From Planobispora rosea (GTDB lineage: Bacteria; Actinomycetota; Actinomycetes; Streptosporangiales; Streptosporangiaceae), in assembly GCF_014648175.1 (NCBI RefSeq), contig NZ_BMQP01000039.1:1-64000 (forward strand): a DNA stretch of 64,000 nucleotides, written 5' to 3'. Each line of letters begins with the position of its first letter. The first letter of the stretch is position 1. This document shows, in pieces, positions 30,223 to 39,928 of this stretch. The notes under the pieces are model-generated. The model worked only from the letters and a program-made list of their open reading frames with translations, was not told the origin of the DNA and did no database searches. The translations under genes were made by a program, and so were the position numbers.

Positions 30223-32451
30223 TTACCGGAAGCGGCGGAGCCGGAGGCTGTTGCTGACCACGAAGACCGAGGAGAACGCCATCGCGGCTCCGGCGATCAT
30301 CGGAGTGAGCAGGCCCAGCGCGGCCAGCGGCAGGGCGGCCACGTTGTAGGCGAATGCCCAGAACAGGTTGCCCTTGATGGTGCCGAGCGTGCGGCGCGAC
30401 AGACGGATCGCGTCGGCGGCCACCCGCAGGTCGCCGCGGACCAGGGTCAGGTCGGAGGCCTCGATCGCCACGTCCGTGCCGGTGCCCATCGCCATGCCGA
30501 GGTCGGCCTGGGCGAGCGCGGCGGCGTCGTTGACGCCGTCACCGACCATGGCGACCGTACGGCCCTCGGCCTGCAGCCGCTTGACCACGTCGACCTTGTC
30601 GGCGGGCAGGACCTCGGCGATGACCTCCTCGATGCCCACCGCGGCGGCGACCTGGCGGGCGACCGTCTCGTTGTCGCCGGTCAGCAGGACCGGGCGCAGG
30701 CCCAGGGCACGGAGCTGCCGGACGGCCTCGGCCGAGGTGGGCTTGACCACGTCGGCGACGGTGAGCACCGCGCGGGCCCGGCCGTCCCAGCCGACCGCGA
30801 CGGCGGTCTCTCCCCGGGCCTGCGCCTGGGCGAGCTCGCGCTCCAGGTCGGCGGGGAGGTGCTGGGACCACTCGGCCAGCAGCTGCGGCCGGCCGACGAG
30901 CACGGCGCGGCCGTCCACGATGCCCTGCACGCCCAGGCCCTCGACGTTGGCGAAGTCCTCGACCGCGGCGGTGGATCCCGCGGCGCGGGCGATCGCCTGG
31001 GCGATCGGGTGCTCGGAGGCCGACTCCAGCGCCCCCGCGAGCCGCAGGACCTCCTCCCGGTCCTCGCCCTCGGCGGTGAAGACGTCCTTGAGGGTCATCG
31101 TGCCGGAGGTCACGGTGCCGGTCTTGTCCAGGACGACGGTGTCGATCCTGCGGGTGGACTCCAGCACCTCGGGGCCCTTGATCAGGATGCCGAGCTGGGC
31201 GCCGCGGCCGGTGCCGACCATGAGCGCGGTCGGCGTGGCCAGGCCCAGGGCGCAGGGGCAGGCGATGATGAGGACCGCGACCGCGGCGGTGAAGGCGGCG
31301 GCCGTACCGCTGCCGGTGCCGAGCCAGAAGCCCAGGGTGGCCAGGGACAGGGCGATCACGATCGGGACGAAGATCCCGGAGATCCGGTCGGCCAGCCGCT
31401 GGACCTGCGCCTTGCCGTTCTGCGCCTCCTCCACCATCCTGGCCATCTGGGCGAGCTGGGTGTCCGAGCCGACCCGGGTGGCCCGGACCACGAGCCGCCC
31501 GCCGGCGTTCACCGTCGCGCCGACCACGGCGTCGCCGGGCCGGACCTCCACCGGCACCGACTCACCGGTCAGCATCGAGGTGTCCACCGCCGAGGCGCCC
31601 TCCTCGACCACGCCGTCGGTGGCGATCTTCTCGCCGGGCCGGACCAGGAAGCGGTCTCCGGTCTTGAGCCTCTCGACCGGAACGAGCTCCCCGGAGGCCA
31701 GCGTGACCTCCTTGGCGCCCATCGACAACAACGCCCGCAGCGCGGCGCCCGCCCGCCGCTTGGACCGGGCCTCGAAGTAGCGGCCGGCCAGGATGAAGGC
31801 GATCACTCCGGCGGCGGCCTCCAGGTAGATGTTGCCCGCCCCGTCGCCCCGGGCGAGGGTGAACTCGAAACCGTGCTTCATGCCGGGCGTGCCCGCCGTA
31901 CCGAAGAACAGCGCCCACAACGACCAGCCGAACGCGGCGAGCGTGCCCAGCGAGACCAGGGTGTCCATGGTCGCGGCGCCGTGGCGCAGGTTGGTCCAGG
32001 CCGCCCGGTGGAACGGCCAGCCGCCGTAGGCCACGACCGGCCCGGCCAGCGCCAGCGAGAGCCACTGCCAGTTGTCGAACTGCAGCGCCGGGATCATCGC
32101 CATCGCGACGACCGGCACCGACAGCACGATGGAGGTGATCAGGCGCTGGCGGAGCGGGGCCAGCTCGTCACGCTCGTCCCCCGCCTCCTCCCGCCCGTCC
32201 TCTTCCCGTACGGCGGGCAGCTCGGCGGTGTAGCCCGCCTTCTCCACCTCGGCGACCAGGTCCTCGGGACTGACGTTCCCGCCGTAGGAGACCTTCGCCT
32301 TCTCGGTGGCGTAGTTGACCGTCGCGGTCACCCCGTCGAGCTTGTTGAGCTTGCGCTCGATCCGGTTCGCGCAGGAGGCGCACGTCATGCCGCCGATGGC
32401 GATCTCGATCTCGCCGCCGCCGGCGGGCGGCCTGGTGGTGGTCATGGACAT
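30223..32451 (-). CDS. copA: Copper-translocating P1B-type ATPase
   Basis: The 742-residue pump has an N-terminal heavy-metal-associated domain with GMTCASC (21-27), eight predicted TM helices, the actuator motif TGES (about 295), the Cu(I)-selective intramembrane CPC (398-400), the phosphorylation site DKTGT (442-446) and hinge '[28 protein letters not shown]'. The final 'NSLRLRRFR' carries the MxxSS-like end of TM8 ('[15 protein letters not shown]'). It exports Cu(I) with ATP. GGGAG stands 6 nt before the chosen ATG. Together with copZ and the membrane-anchored gene on the same strand it forms a copper-export operon behind CsoR-type sites. Confidence 0.95.
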   Translation of the reverse strand: MSMTTTRPPAGGGEIEIAIGGMTCASCANRIERKLNKLDGVTATVNYATEKAKVSYGGNVSPEDLVAEVEKAGYTAELPAVREEDGREEAGDERDELAPLRQRLITSIVLSVPVVAMAMIPALQFDNWQWLSLALAGPVVAYGGWPFHRAAWTNLRHGAATMDTLVSLGTLAAFGWSLWALFFGTAGTPGMKHGFEFTLARGDGAGNIYLEAAAGVIAFILAGRYFEARSKRRAGAALRALLSMGAKEVTLASGELVPVERLKTGDRFLVRPGEKIATDGVVEEGASAVDTSMLTGESVPVEVRPGDAVVGATVNAGGRLVVRATRVGSDTQLAQMARMVEEAQNGKAQVQRLADRISGIFVPIVIALSLATLGFWLGTGSGTAAAFTAAVAVLIIACPCALGLATPTALMVGTGRGAQLGILIKGPEVLESTRRIDTVVLDKTGTVTSGTMTLKDVFTAEGEDREEVLRLAGALESASEHPIAQAIARAAGSTAAVEDFANVEGLGVQGIVDGRAVLVGRPQLLAEWSQHLPADLERELAQAQARGETAVAVGWDGRARAVLTVADVVKPTSAEAVRQLRALGLRPVLLTGDNETVARQVAAAVGIEEVIAEVLPADKVDVVKRLQAEGRTVAMVGDGVNDAAALAQADLGMAMGTGTDVAIEASDLTLVRGDLRVAADAIRLSRRTLGTIKGNLFWAFAYNVAALPLAALGLLTPMIAGAAMAFSSVFVVSNSLRLRRFR

Positions 32452-32543
32452 CGCTACTCCCGTTGCATGCTCTCTCAATGGTGCGCGGTCCGCGACCGCG
32501 AGGGGTAATCGGGGCCCGGGTGGCGGAGCCGTGTCACCCGGGC

Positions 32544-32585
32544 CCGTGGGCGAGGATCAAGACCCTGGTCCGTGGACGAGGATCA
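32544..32585. repeat. 16-bp direct repeat at the copZ stop codon
   Basis: CCGTGGACGAGGATCA (32570-32585, containing the copZ stop on the minus strand) recurs with one mismatch at 32544-32559, 26 bp apart. The copy lies in the 131-bp spacer between copZ and copA. Confidence 0.65.
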
Positions 32586-32864
32586 GGAGCAGCCGCCCGA
32601 GCCGCAGCAGGCGCCGGCCTTCTCGGCCCCGGCGGCGTCGTCGTCCCGGGCCTCGACGCGCCCGGCGAGCTCGTAACCCGCCTCGTCCACCGCGGCGCCC
32701 ACGGCGGTGTCGTCGAGGGCGGCGCCGCTGGTCACCGTGACCAGCTTGGCGGTCAGGTCGACGTTCACCCCGGTGACACCCTCGATCTTGCTCACCTCGG
32801 AGGTGACCGAGCTGACGCAGTGGCCGCAGGTCATGCCCTCGACCCGGTAGGTGGTGACGGTCAT
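32583..32864 (-). CDS. copZ: Copper chaperone, heavy-metal-associated domain
   Basis: The 93-residue protein has one ferredoxin-like HMA domain with the Cu(I) site GMTCGHC at residues 10-16, 'INVDLTAKLVTVTSG'-like strands and 'VDEAGYEL'. After a charged linker it ends in a cysteine-rich tail ACCGSGGCS, an unusual extra metal-binding element not found in minimal CopZ. It delivers Cu(I) to CopA. A GGAAGAGAGA SD precedes the ATG. It lies between copA and the membrane-anchored gene, on the same strand. Confidence 0.9.
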   Translation of the reverse strand: MTVTTYRVEGMTCGHCVSSVTSEVSKIEGVTGVNVDLTAKLVTVTSGAALDDTAVGAAVDEAGYELAGRVEARDDDAAGAEKAGACCGSGGCS

Positions 32865-32903
32865 GGCTGTCTCTCTTCCTGTATCGGTGGTTGTGGTCGG
32901 CTT

Positions 32904-32954
32904 GTCGTTCGGTGGCTGTGGTCGTTCGGTGGCTGTGGTCGTTCAGTGGCTGTG
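32904..32954. repeat. Three tandem 17-bp units spanning a stop codon
   Basis: GTCGTTCGGTGGCTGTG at 32904-32920 and 32921-32937, and the variant GTCGTTCAGTGGCTGTG at 32938-32954. On the minus strand the single difference turns CGA into TGA, which is the stop codon of the gene ending at 32943. Confidence 0.8.
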
Positions 32955-34007
32955 GTCGTCGGAGTTGTGCGAGGTCTCCGGGCCCTCCGGGGCCTCCGAA
33001 GCACCATCGGAAGGGCTCTCCTCCCCGGCGGGCGTGTTCTCCTCCTCGGCGGGAGCGCTCTCGGTGGCCGGGACGGCCACCCCTCCGGCGGTCGCGGTGA
33101 ACTCCGCGGTCCGCACGGTTCCGCCGTGCTTGAAGTCGAGGAACAGCCGGTAGGCCCCCGCGCTGGGCACCTCGGTGAAGAAGGTGATGCCGGGGCCCGC
33201 GGCGGTCCGCCCGTCCCCGGGCTCACCGTCGGGATGCACGTGCAGGTAGGCCAGGTCGCCGTCGCGCAGCGCGACCAGGTGGCCGTACGCGCCGAGGTAG
33301 GGCTCCAGATCGGTGACCGGCTTGCCGCCCTTGCTCACCGAGAGCGTGAGCCTGCTCGTCCGTCCGGGAGCGAGATCCCCGGCCAGCGCGACCGTGTACC
33401 CGTCGACGGTGGCGGTGCGGACGGGGGCGGCCAGCGGCTCGGGGCGGTAGTCGCCGGGGGCCGACAGGTCCATGCCGAGCGTCATCCCGCTCGCCCCTTC
33501 GGGGGCGAAGTCGGCGAAGGCGCGGTATTCACCCGCCGCGGGCAGGGTGAGCGGGACCGACCACACCCCGTCGCCCTTCTGCTCCGGGTGCAGGTGCTGG
33601 AACCCTGTCAGATCACGGCGGACCACGATGAAGTGCAGTTTCTTCTCATGTTGCGGGGTGAACCGGGTCACCGGACGGCCGTCGGGGCCGATCACCGAGA
33701 AACGGAAGTCCACGGACTCGCCCGGCTCGACGACATCGGTCCGGGGCATCAGGGTGTATCCCGCCGCCGACACCTGAAGGCCGCCGGGAACCTCCACGGC
33801 CCGCCCTGCCTGCGCCGTCTCCCCGGTGCCTCCGGTCTTCGCCGGGTTCGCGGAGTCGTGGCCCGCCCCGTGGGAGGTCCCCGCACCGGGGGAGGTCCCG
33901 GCCGCCGTGTCGCCGACCGGCCCGACGGCCTTCCCGACCCCCAGGGCTCCGCCGAACACCACCGCCAGTCCGAGCACGTACGCCCCCACCTTGGTTGCGC
34001 CGTTCAT
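32943..34007 (-). CDS. Membrane-anchored copper-associated protein
   Basis: The 354-residue protein starts MNGATKVGAYVLGLAVVFGG, one membrane anchor or uncleaved signal, followed by a Gly/Ser/His spacer. Two extracytoplasmic beta-rich domains follow: about 80-180 with 'TPQHEKKLHFIVVRRDLTGFQHLHPEQ' and about 190-310 with 'AYGHLVALRDGDLAYLHVHPD'. The repeated H-x-H-P motifs are plausible metal ligands. The tail is acidic and ends HSH. GGGAGGAGGGAA directly precedes the ATG, and a CsoR-type operator lies 19 bp upstream. It heads the copZ-copA run. The precise role (copper binding outside the membrane) is inference. Confidence 0.75.
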   Translation of the reverse strand: MNGATKVGAYVLGLAVVFGGALGVGKAVGPVGDTAAGTSPGAGTSHGAGHDSANPAKTGGTGETAQAGRAVEVPGGLQVSAAGYTLMPRTDVVEPGESVDFRFSVIGPDGRPVTRFTPQHEKKLHFIVVRRDLTGFQHLHPEQKGDGVWSVPLTLPAAGEYRAFADFAPEGASGMTLGMDLSAPGDYRPEPLAAPVRTATVDGYTVALAGDLAPGRTSRLTLSVSKGGKPVTDLEPYLGAYGHLVALRDGDLAYLHVHPDGEPGDGRTAAGPGITFFTEVPSAGAYRLFLDFKHGGTVRTAEFTATAGGVAVPATESAPAEEENTPAGEESPSDGASEAPEGPETSHNSDDHSH

Positions 34008-34025
34008 CTTCCCTCCTCCCGCTTT

Positions 34026-34042
34026 ATACCCCCATGGGGTAT
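34026..34042. promoter_or_regulatory. CsoR-type copper operator (minus-strand operon)
   Basis: ATACCCCCATGGGGTAT is the near-palindromic TACCCC/GGGGTA pattern bound by CsoR repressors. It lies 19 bp upstream of the membrane-anchored protein's start codon, so it would repress that gene with copZ and copA until Cu(I) binds CsoR. Confidence 0.7.
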
Positions 34043-34082
34043 CTCCACGCCGATAAGATGCCACATCCGCGCGAGATTCGCA

Positions 34083-34097
34083 ACCCCCGGGGGGTAT
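34083..34097. promoter_or_regulatory. CsoR-type copper operator (DJ-1/PfpI side)
   Basis: ACCCCCGGGGGGTAT, a second C/G-tract CsoR-like site, lies about 100 bp before the DJ-1/PfpI gene and 40 bp from the first site. The left end lacks the TAT of a perfect palindrome. Confidence 0.6.
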
Positions 34098-34195
34098 CTT
34101 CCGCATAGATCGTCCGCTCTCGGGCAGACCGGCATCCGGACGGACAGGAACGCCGCGGCGGAGAACGCGGCAGCAGGAACGTCGCAGGAGGAAAC

Positions 34196-34741
34196 ATGCT
34201 GCAGGGCAAGCCGATCGCCTTCCTCGTCGCACCGGAGGGCACCGAGCAGGTCGAGCTCACCGAACCCTGGAAGGCCGTCGAGCAGGCGGGCGGCACACCC
34301 CGCCTGATCTCCACCGAACCGGGGAGGATCCAGGCGTTCAACCACCTGGACAAGGGCGACACCTTCGAGGTCGACGCCACGGTCGACCAGGTCGCCGTCG
34401 CGGACTTCGAGGGCCTGGTCCTGCCCGGCGGCGTCGCCAACCCCGACTTCCTGCGCACGCAGGAGCAGGCCGTACGGTTCGTCAAGGACTTCTTCGACGC
34501 GGGCAAGCCGGTCGCGGTCATCTGCCACGGCCCGTGGACCCTGATCGAGGCCGACGTCGTGCGCGGGCGCACGATGACGTCCTGGCCGAGCGTGGCCACG
34601 GATCTGCGCAACGCCGGCGCCACCTGGGTGGACGAGGAGGTCAGGGTCTGCACCGGCGGGCCGAACACCCTGGTCAGCAGCCGCAAGCCGGACGACCTCA
34701 AGGCCTTCTGCCAGGCGGCCGTCACGGCTTTCGGCGGCTGA
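34196..34741 (+). CDS. DJ-1/PfpI-family protein (type 1 glutamine amidotransferase-like)
   Basis: The 181-residue protein follows the PfpI/YhbO branch: 'IAFLVAPEGTEQVEL' with the conserved acidic position, 'GLVLPGGVANPDFLRTQEQAVRFVKDFF', the nucleophile elbow A-V-I-C-H-G-P-W with Cys110, and 'MTSWPSVATDLRNAGATWVDEEV'. Members are stress proteins reported as deglycases or glyoxalases. GCAGGAGGAA precedes the ATG. It shares its regulatory region, containing two CsoR-type sites, with the copper-export genes, so copper induction is likely (inference). Confidence 0.9.
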   Translation: MLQGKPIAFLVAPEGTEQVELTEPWKAVEQAGGTPRLISTEPGRIQAFNHLDKGDTFEVDATVDQVAVADFEGLVLPGGVANPDFLRTQEQAVRFVKDFFDAGKPVAVICHGPWTLIEADVVRGRTMTSWPSVATDLRNAGATWVDEEVRVCTGGPNTLVSSRKPDDLKAFCQAAVTAFGG

Positions 34742-34752
34742 CGGGGCGGCGG

Positions 34753-34769
34753 GTCGCCCGGCGGGCGAC
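34753..34769. terminator. Possible bidirectional terminator
   Basis: GTCGCCC-GGC-GGGCGAC is a perfect 7-bp stem with a 3-nt loop, 12 bp past the DJ-1/PfpI stop and 31 bp before the convergent lipB end. No U tract. Confidence 0.5.
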
Positions 34770-34799
34770 GGGCCGGGGGCCTTCCGGCGGGCCGACGGG

Positions 34800-35435
34800 T
34801 CAGCCGGCCTCGAATGCCTCCGCCACCACGGCCCTGACCTGGTCCATCGGGACGGCGGAGCCCTCGCGGGCGAGCGAGGTCATGTCCACCTCGGGCATGC
34901 CGCAGGGCACCGCCCAGTCCCACGGGGACAGGTCGCCGTCGACGTTGAGGGCGAACCCGTGACTGGTGACACCCCGGCTCTGGCGCATGCCGATGGAGAC
35001 GATCTTCCGGCCGGTCTCGCTCGTCCACACGCCGGTGAGCAGTTCCGAGCCGGGCGGGGTGTCCCTGCGCTCGGCCGCGAGGCCCAGCACGGAGAGGGCG
35101 CGGACCAGCCGGAGCTCGACCTCGCGCACGTAGTCGACGATCCCCTCGTTCTCGCCGAGCTTGACGATGAGGTACCCGACCAGCTGGCCGGGGCCGTGGT
35201 AGGTGAGCTGGCCGCCGCGCCCGGTGCTCACGACGGGGATGCCGTGGGACGGGTCCGGCAGGTGCCCTTCCAGGGTGCGTCTGCCGACCGTGTAGACCTG
35301 CGGATGGCTGAGCAGCCAGAGTGTGTCCGGCCGCTCGTCGCGCTGCCGCTCTCCGACGAGCTCGGCCATGCGGTCCATGGCCTTGTCGTAGTCGACCAGA
35401 TCATCCTGGATCAGGGACAGGGGGCGTTGCCTCAT
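34800..35435 (-). CDS. lipB: Octanoyl-(acyl-carrier protein) protein transferase
   Basis: The 211 residues carry the LipB signature RGGQLTYHGPGQ (73-84), the catalytic Lys144 in 'GRKIVSIGMR' and Cys178 in 'VPCGMPEV', the Cys/Lys dyad that forms the acyl-thioester intermediate. It moves octanoyl groups from acyl carrier protein to lipoyl domains in lipoate synthesis. The usual neighbour lipA is not in the window. The length is normal. The only nearby gene on the strand is a PspC-domain protein 79 bp upstream. Confidence 0.95.
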   Translation of the reverse strand: MRQRPLSLIQDDLVDYDKAMDRMAELVGERQRDERPDTLWLLSHPQVYTVGRRTLEGHLPDPSHGIPVVSTGRGGQLTYHGPGQLVGYLIVKLGENEGIVDYVREVELRLVRALSVLGLAAERRDTPPGSELLTGVWTSETGRKIVSIGMRQSRGVTSHGFALNVDGDLSPWDWAVPCGMPEVDMTSLAREGSAVPMDQVRAVVAEAFEAG

Positions 35436-35514
35436 GCCCTCAGCTTATGGCGGCGCCGCCCGCCCGGGGCGGCGCCGTCGGCGGCAGGGGGTGTCCCGCC
35501 CGCCGCCGGCGTCC

Positions 35515-35721
35515 TCACTTCACGTAGCGGTTGCCGACGTAGCGGCTCTCGGGCGCCTTCGGGATGAGGATCCACATCAGGACGTAGGCCACCCACAGAG
35601 GTCCCGGGATCAGGGACAGCAGCAGCCACAGGACCCGGACGACCGTGGGCGCCATCCCGAGGCTCTCCGCGATGCCGCCGCAGACGCCGGCGATTATCTT
35701 GTGGTTTCTCGAACGGTGCAT
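35515..35721 (-). CDS. PspC domain-containing protein
   Basis: A 68-residue stand-alone PspC domain: 'NHKIIAGVCGGIAESLGMAPTVVRVLWLLLSLIPGPLWVAYVLMWILIPK' with the N-terminal basic segment, the amphipathic helix and one TM helix. PspC proteins take part in envelope stress responses. The ATG at 35721 is chosen because GGGGAG lies 7 nt upstream; an ATG ten codons earlier lacks one. It is divergent from the secreted M28 peptidase. Confidence 0.9.
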   Translation of the reverse strand: MHRSRNHKIIAGVCGGIAESLGMAPTVVRVLWLLLSLIPGPLWVAYVLMWILIPKAPESRYVGNRYVK

Positions 35722-35802
35722 GTCTTGTCTCCCCGGATCGTTGTCTCTCACCCGGTAGAACGAGGGGCGAAGGAACTCCCGTTCCCTCCGGACCCCTGAG
35801 AA

Positions 35803-35817
35803 AACCCTGTCAGGGTT
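35803..35817. other. Dyad between divergent genes
   Basis: AACCCTG-T-CAGGGTT is a perfect 7-bp inverted repeat in the 290-bp divergent region between the PspC-domain gene and the M28 peptidase. It could be an operator or a hairpin. Confidence 0.35.
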
Positions 35818-36011
35818 GGCCGGTGCCGGCCATCGATTCTCCTATGCCGCCGTCCTCGCCGGTCTCTCCCGTTCGTACGGTCTCCGACGTGACGCGCGCT
35901 ACATAACTATTCGCACATCCCGGTCTTACCGCCCTAGTCGAAGAGGATTGATAACGGTACGTTCCGCTCTAGTACGGAATGGGGGACCCCCCAAAACTCC
36001 CGAGGAGCGTT

Positions 36012-37571
36012 ATGCGCCTGAGATTCCGACGCGGCATGGTCCGAGGCCTCACCCTCGCCACGGCCCTTGCCCTCCCCCTCGCCCTCGCCCCGACTGCGAG
36101 CGCGTCCACGCCCGGACTCCCAGACGTCCTGGCCAACGCCGTGGCCCACAAGGTGACGGGCAAGAACGTCAACAAGCACCTGCAGAAGTTCCAGGAGATC
36201 GCCACCGCCAACGGCGGCAACCGCGCCGCGGGCACGCCCGGCTACGACGCCTCGCTCGCCTACGTGCAGGACAAGCTGCGCAAGGCCGGATACCGGACCT
36301 CCACCACGGACGTGCAGTTCCCGATCAGCTGGGAGGAGCTCAGCCCTCCGGTCCTGGAGCAGACCGCCCCGGACGCCAAGACCTACGTCACCCCCACGGA
36401 CTACGTGACCGTGCAGTCCTCCGGCTCCGGTGACGTCACCGCGCAGATCCAGGTGGTCGACCCGGTCCTCCCGCCGACTCCGACCCCCAGTTCCACCGCG
36501 GGCTGCGAGCCCGAGGACTTCACCGGGTTCGTCGCCGGCCGGATCGCGCTGATCCAGCGCGGCACCTGCCCGTTCGTCCAGAAGGCCACCAACGCCAAGG
36601 CGGCGGGCGCGTCCGGTGTGATCTTCTTCAACGAGGGCCAGCCGGGCCGTACCGACCCGTTCGTCTTCGACATCGGCGAGTGGCGCTTCGGCATCCCGAT
36701 CGTGTTCGCCAGCTTCGCCGTCGGCACGGACCTGGCCGAGCCCGCGGGCACGACCGTACGCCTGAAGGTGGACGCCAAGACCACGGTCGGCCAGACCAAG
36801 AACCTCATCGCCGACTCCCGCTGGGGCAAGAGCGGTGAGATCGTCATGGTCGGCGCCCACCTGGACAGCGTGCCCGAGGGTCCCGGCATCAACGACAACG
36901 GCTCCGGCAGCGCCGCCGTCCTGGAGACGGCGCTGAAGATGGCCTACGTCCCGACCAAGTACAAGCTGCGCTTCGCCTTCTGGGGCGCGGAGGAGCTGGG
37001 CCTGCTCGGTTCCACCCAGTACGTGGCCGAGCTCTCCCAGGCGGAGCAGGACAAGATCCGGCTCTACCTGAACTTCGACATGGTGGCCTCGCCCAACGAC
37101 GCGACCTTCCTCTACGACGGTGACGACTCCGACGCCGAGGGCGCGGGCCCCGGCCCGGCGGGCTCCGCCGAGATCGAGAAGCGCCTGCAGGCGTTCTACG
37201 ACAAGCGCAACCTGCCGTACGAGGGCACCGACTTCGACGGCCGCTCCGACTACGGCCCCTTCATCGCCAACGGCATCCCGTCCGGCGGCATCTTCACCGG
37301 CGCCGAGGGCATCAAGACCCCCGAGCAGGCCGCCAAGTTCGGCGGCACCGCGGGTGTCGCCTTCGACCCCTGCTACCACGCCGCGTGCGACACGATCACC
37401 AACATCAGCGCCGCCGCGCTGGAGCGCAACTCCAAGGCCGTCGCCTACACCTCGGCGTTCTTCGCCTTCGACCTGTCCACCATCCCCGACCGCAACGCCG
37501 CGGCTCTGATGAAGAAGTCCGGCGCCCCCACGGGCCACTCCCACTCCCACCACGGAGCGCCGGCCGAGTAA
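36012..37571 (+). CDS. Secreted M28-family metallopeptidase with PA domain
   Basis: A 519-residue exported aminopeptidase-type enzyme. Residues 1-32 are a signal peptide (basic start, 'LTLATALALPLALAPTASA'). A protease-associated domain at about 130-255 ('GRIALIQRGTCPFVQKATNAKAAGASGVIFFNEG') is inserted before the catalytic half. Zinc ligands by comparison with Streptomyces griseus aminopeptidase: His283, Asp295, Glu328, Asp356 and the His of 'CYHAACD', with Glu327 as base. The C-terminus ends in a His-rich HSHSHH tail. GAGGAG lies 6 nt before ATG. The next gene is a shorter paralogue, probably a tandem duplication. Confidence 0.92.
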   Translation: MRLRFRRGMVRGLTLATALALPLALAPTASASTPGLPDVLANAVAHKVTGKNVNKHLQKFQEIATANGGNRAAGTPGYDASLAYVQDKLRKAGYRTSTTDVQFPISWEELSPPVLEQTAPDAKTYVTPTDYVTVQSSGSGDVTAQIQVVDPVLPPTPTPSSTAGCEPEDFTGFVAGRIALIQRGTCPFVQKATNAKAAGASGVIFFNEGQPGRTDPFVFDIGEWRFGIPIVFASFAVGTDLAEPAGTTVRLKVDAKTTVGQTKNLIADSRWGKSGEIVMVGAHLDSVPEGPGINDNGSGSAAVLETALKMAYVPTKYKLRFAFWGAEELGLLGSTQYVAELSQAEQDKIRLYLNFDMVASPNDATFLYDGDDSDAEGAGPGPAGSAEIEKRLQAFYDKRNLPYEGTDFDGRSDYGPFIANGIPSGGIFTGAEGIKTPEQAAKFGGTAGVAFDPCYHAACDTITNISAAALERNSKAVAYTSAFFAFDLSTIPDRNAAALMKKSGAPTGHSHSHHGAPAE

Positions 37572-39287
<1,716 letters not shown>

Positions 39288-39313
39288 GGCCGAGGCCCCG
39301 CGTGGTGGCCCTG

Positions 39314-39341
39314 CGTGGTGGCCCCGCGCGGGGCCGCCACG
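39314..39341. terminator. Strong hairpin terminator
   Basis: Left arm 39314-39327 and right arm 39328-39341 pair over 14 bp with one G-T wobble; the core is GGCCCCGC/GCGGGGCC. It lies between the convergent M28 gene and the small acidic gene. Confidence 0.7.
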
Positions 39342-39344
39342 CGG

Positions 39345-39479
39345 CTACTGCAGGTCTTCGAGGTCATCGTCTTCCGAGGACTCCCCTTCCTGGTCCACCC
39401 CCTGCCCCTGCTCGGCGACGGAGCTCAGGAGGGGGTCGTTGTCGTCGGTCTTCGGGCTGCTCTCCTCTGGCATGCTCAT
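39345..39479 (-). CDS. Small acidic protein of unknown function
   Basis: A 44-residue frame from MSMPEESSPKTDDND to DDDLEDLQ, overwhelmingly Asp, Glu, Ser and Gln and surely unstructured alone. There is no recognisable domain. No strong SD precedes the ATG. The run of acidic codons and clean boundaries (a stop just before the strong terminator) favour a real gene, but evidence is limited to composition and position. It is divergent from the next small gene. Confidence 0.4.
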   Translation of the reverse strand: MSMPEESSPKTDDNDPLLSSVAEQGQGVDQEGESSEDDDLEDLQ

Positions 39480-39504
39480 AGCCGAGCAATGCCCGTTTCG
39501 GCCG

Positions 39505-39528
39505 GTTTTATGTCCAGATATCGGTAAG
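39505..39528 (+). promoter_or_regulatory. SigB-like promoter candidate
   Basis: GTTT (39505-39508), 14-bp spacer, GGTAAG (39523-39528) resembles the GTTT-N14-16-GGGTA pattern of actinobacterial SigB-type general-stress promoters, 58 bp before the 64-residue gene. Confidence 0.3.
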
Positions 39529-39586
39529 GCCGGGTTCAACGGACCGGAGCGGGGAAACGTCCTTCTGCACCGAGAAGGAGGACATC

Positions 39587-39781
39587 ATGACCCAGCCGCA
39601 ACAGAACGAGATCCGCAGGTCCGGAGGCGCTCCGACCAACGACGAGAACCTCGACGTCGTCCCCGAGAGCCCCAGCGGCAAGGTGTCCGGAGGTCATGCG
39701 CACGGCACCGACAAGGGCAACCGGGGCGGCGGGGAGGGCGGCGGCGTGCCGCCCGACCAGCAGCCGCCGCACCCGGCCTAG
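39587..39781 (+). CDS. Small Gly/His/Pro-rich hydrophilic protein
   Basis: The 64-residue product (MTQPQQNEIRRSGGAPTNDEN ... PPHPA) is hydrophilic, rich in Gly, Pro, Gln and Asn, and without predicted structure, like small stress or hydrophilin-type proteins. It has one of the best SD sequences here (GAGAAGGAGGA, 7 nt before ATG), so it is very likely translated. Family unknown to me. It lies upstream of the CBS-domain gene, and both have SigB-like promoter candidates. Confidence 0.6.
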   Translation: MTQPQQNEIRRSGGAPTNDENLDVVPESPSGKVSGGHAHGTDKGNRGGGEGGGVPPDQQPPHPA

Positions 39782-39871
39782 CATCGGCCACCCGGCTCGG
39801 AGCGCTCCACGAGGGGCGCACCATAAGCACGGAGGCCGCTCTCTAAAAAGTAGGAAAAATGTAGAAATCAG

Positions 39872-39898
39872 GCTTTTTGTCCTTTCTGGGCGGGGTAC
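39872..39898 (+). promoter_or_regulatory. SigB-like promoter of the CBS-domain gene
   Basis: GCTTT (39872-39876), 16-bp spacer, GGGTAC (39893-39898), in a short AT-rich patch (39841-39880), matches the general-stress sigma pattern with one change in the -35. Confidence 0.4.
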
Positions 39899-39928
39899 GA
39901 GTGCCCGACACGAGCAGAGGAGGACTCC

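Noticed and set aside
30368-32508. Very long open frames antisense to copA
   Set aside because: High GC content leaves few stop codons in the antisense frames; the peptides lack domain patterns, while the sense strand carries a complete CopA.
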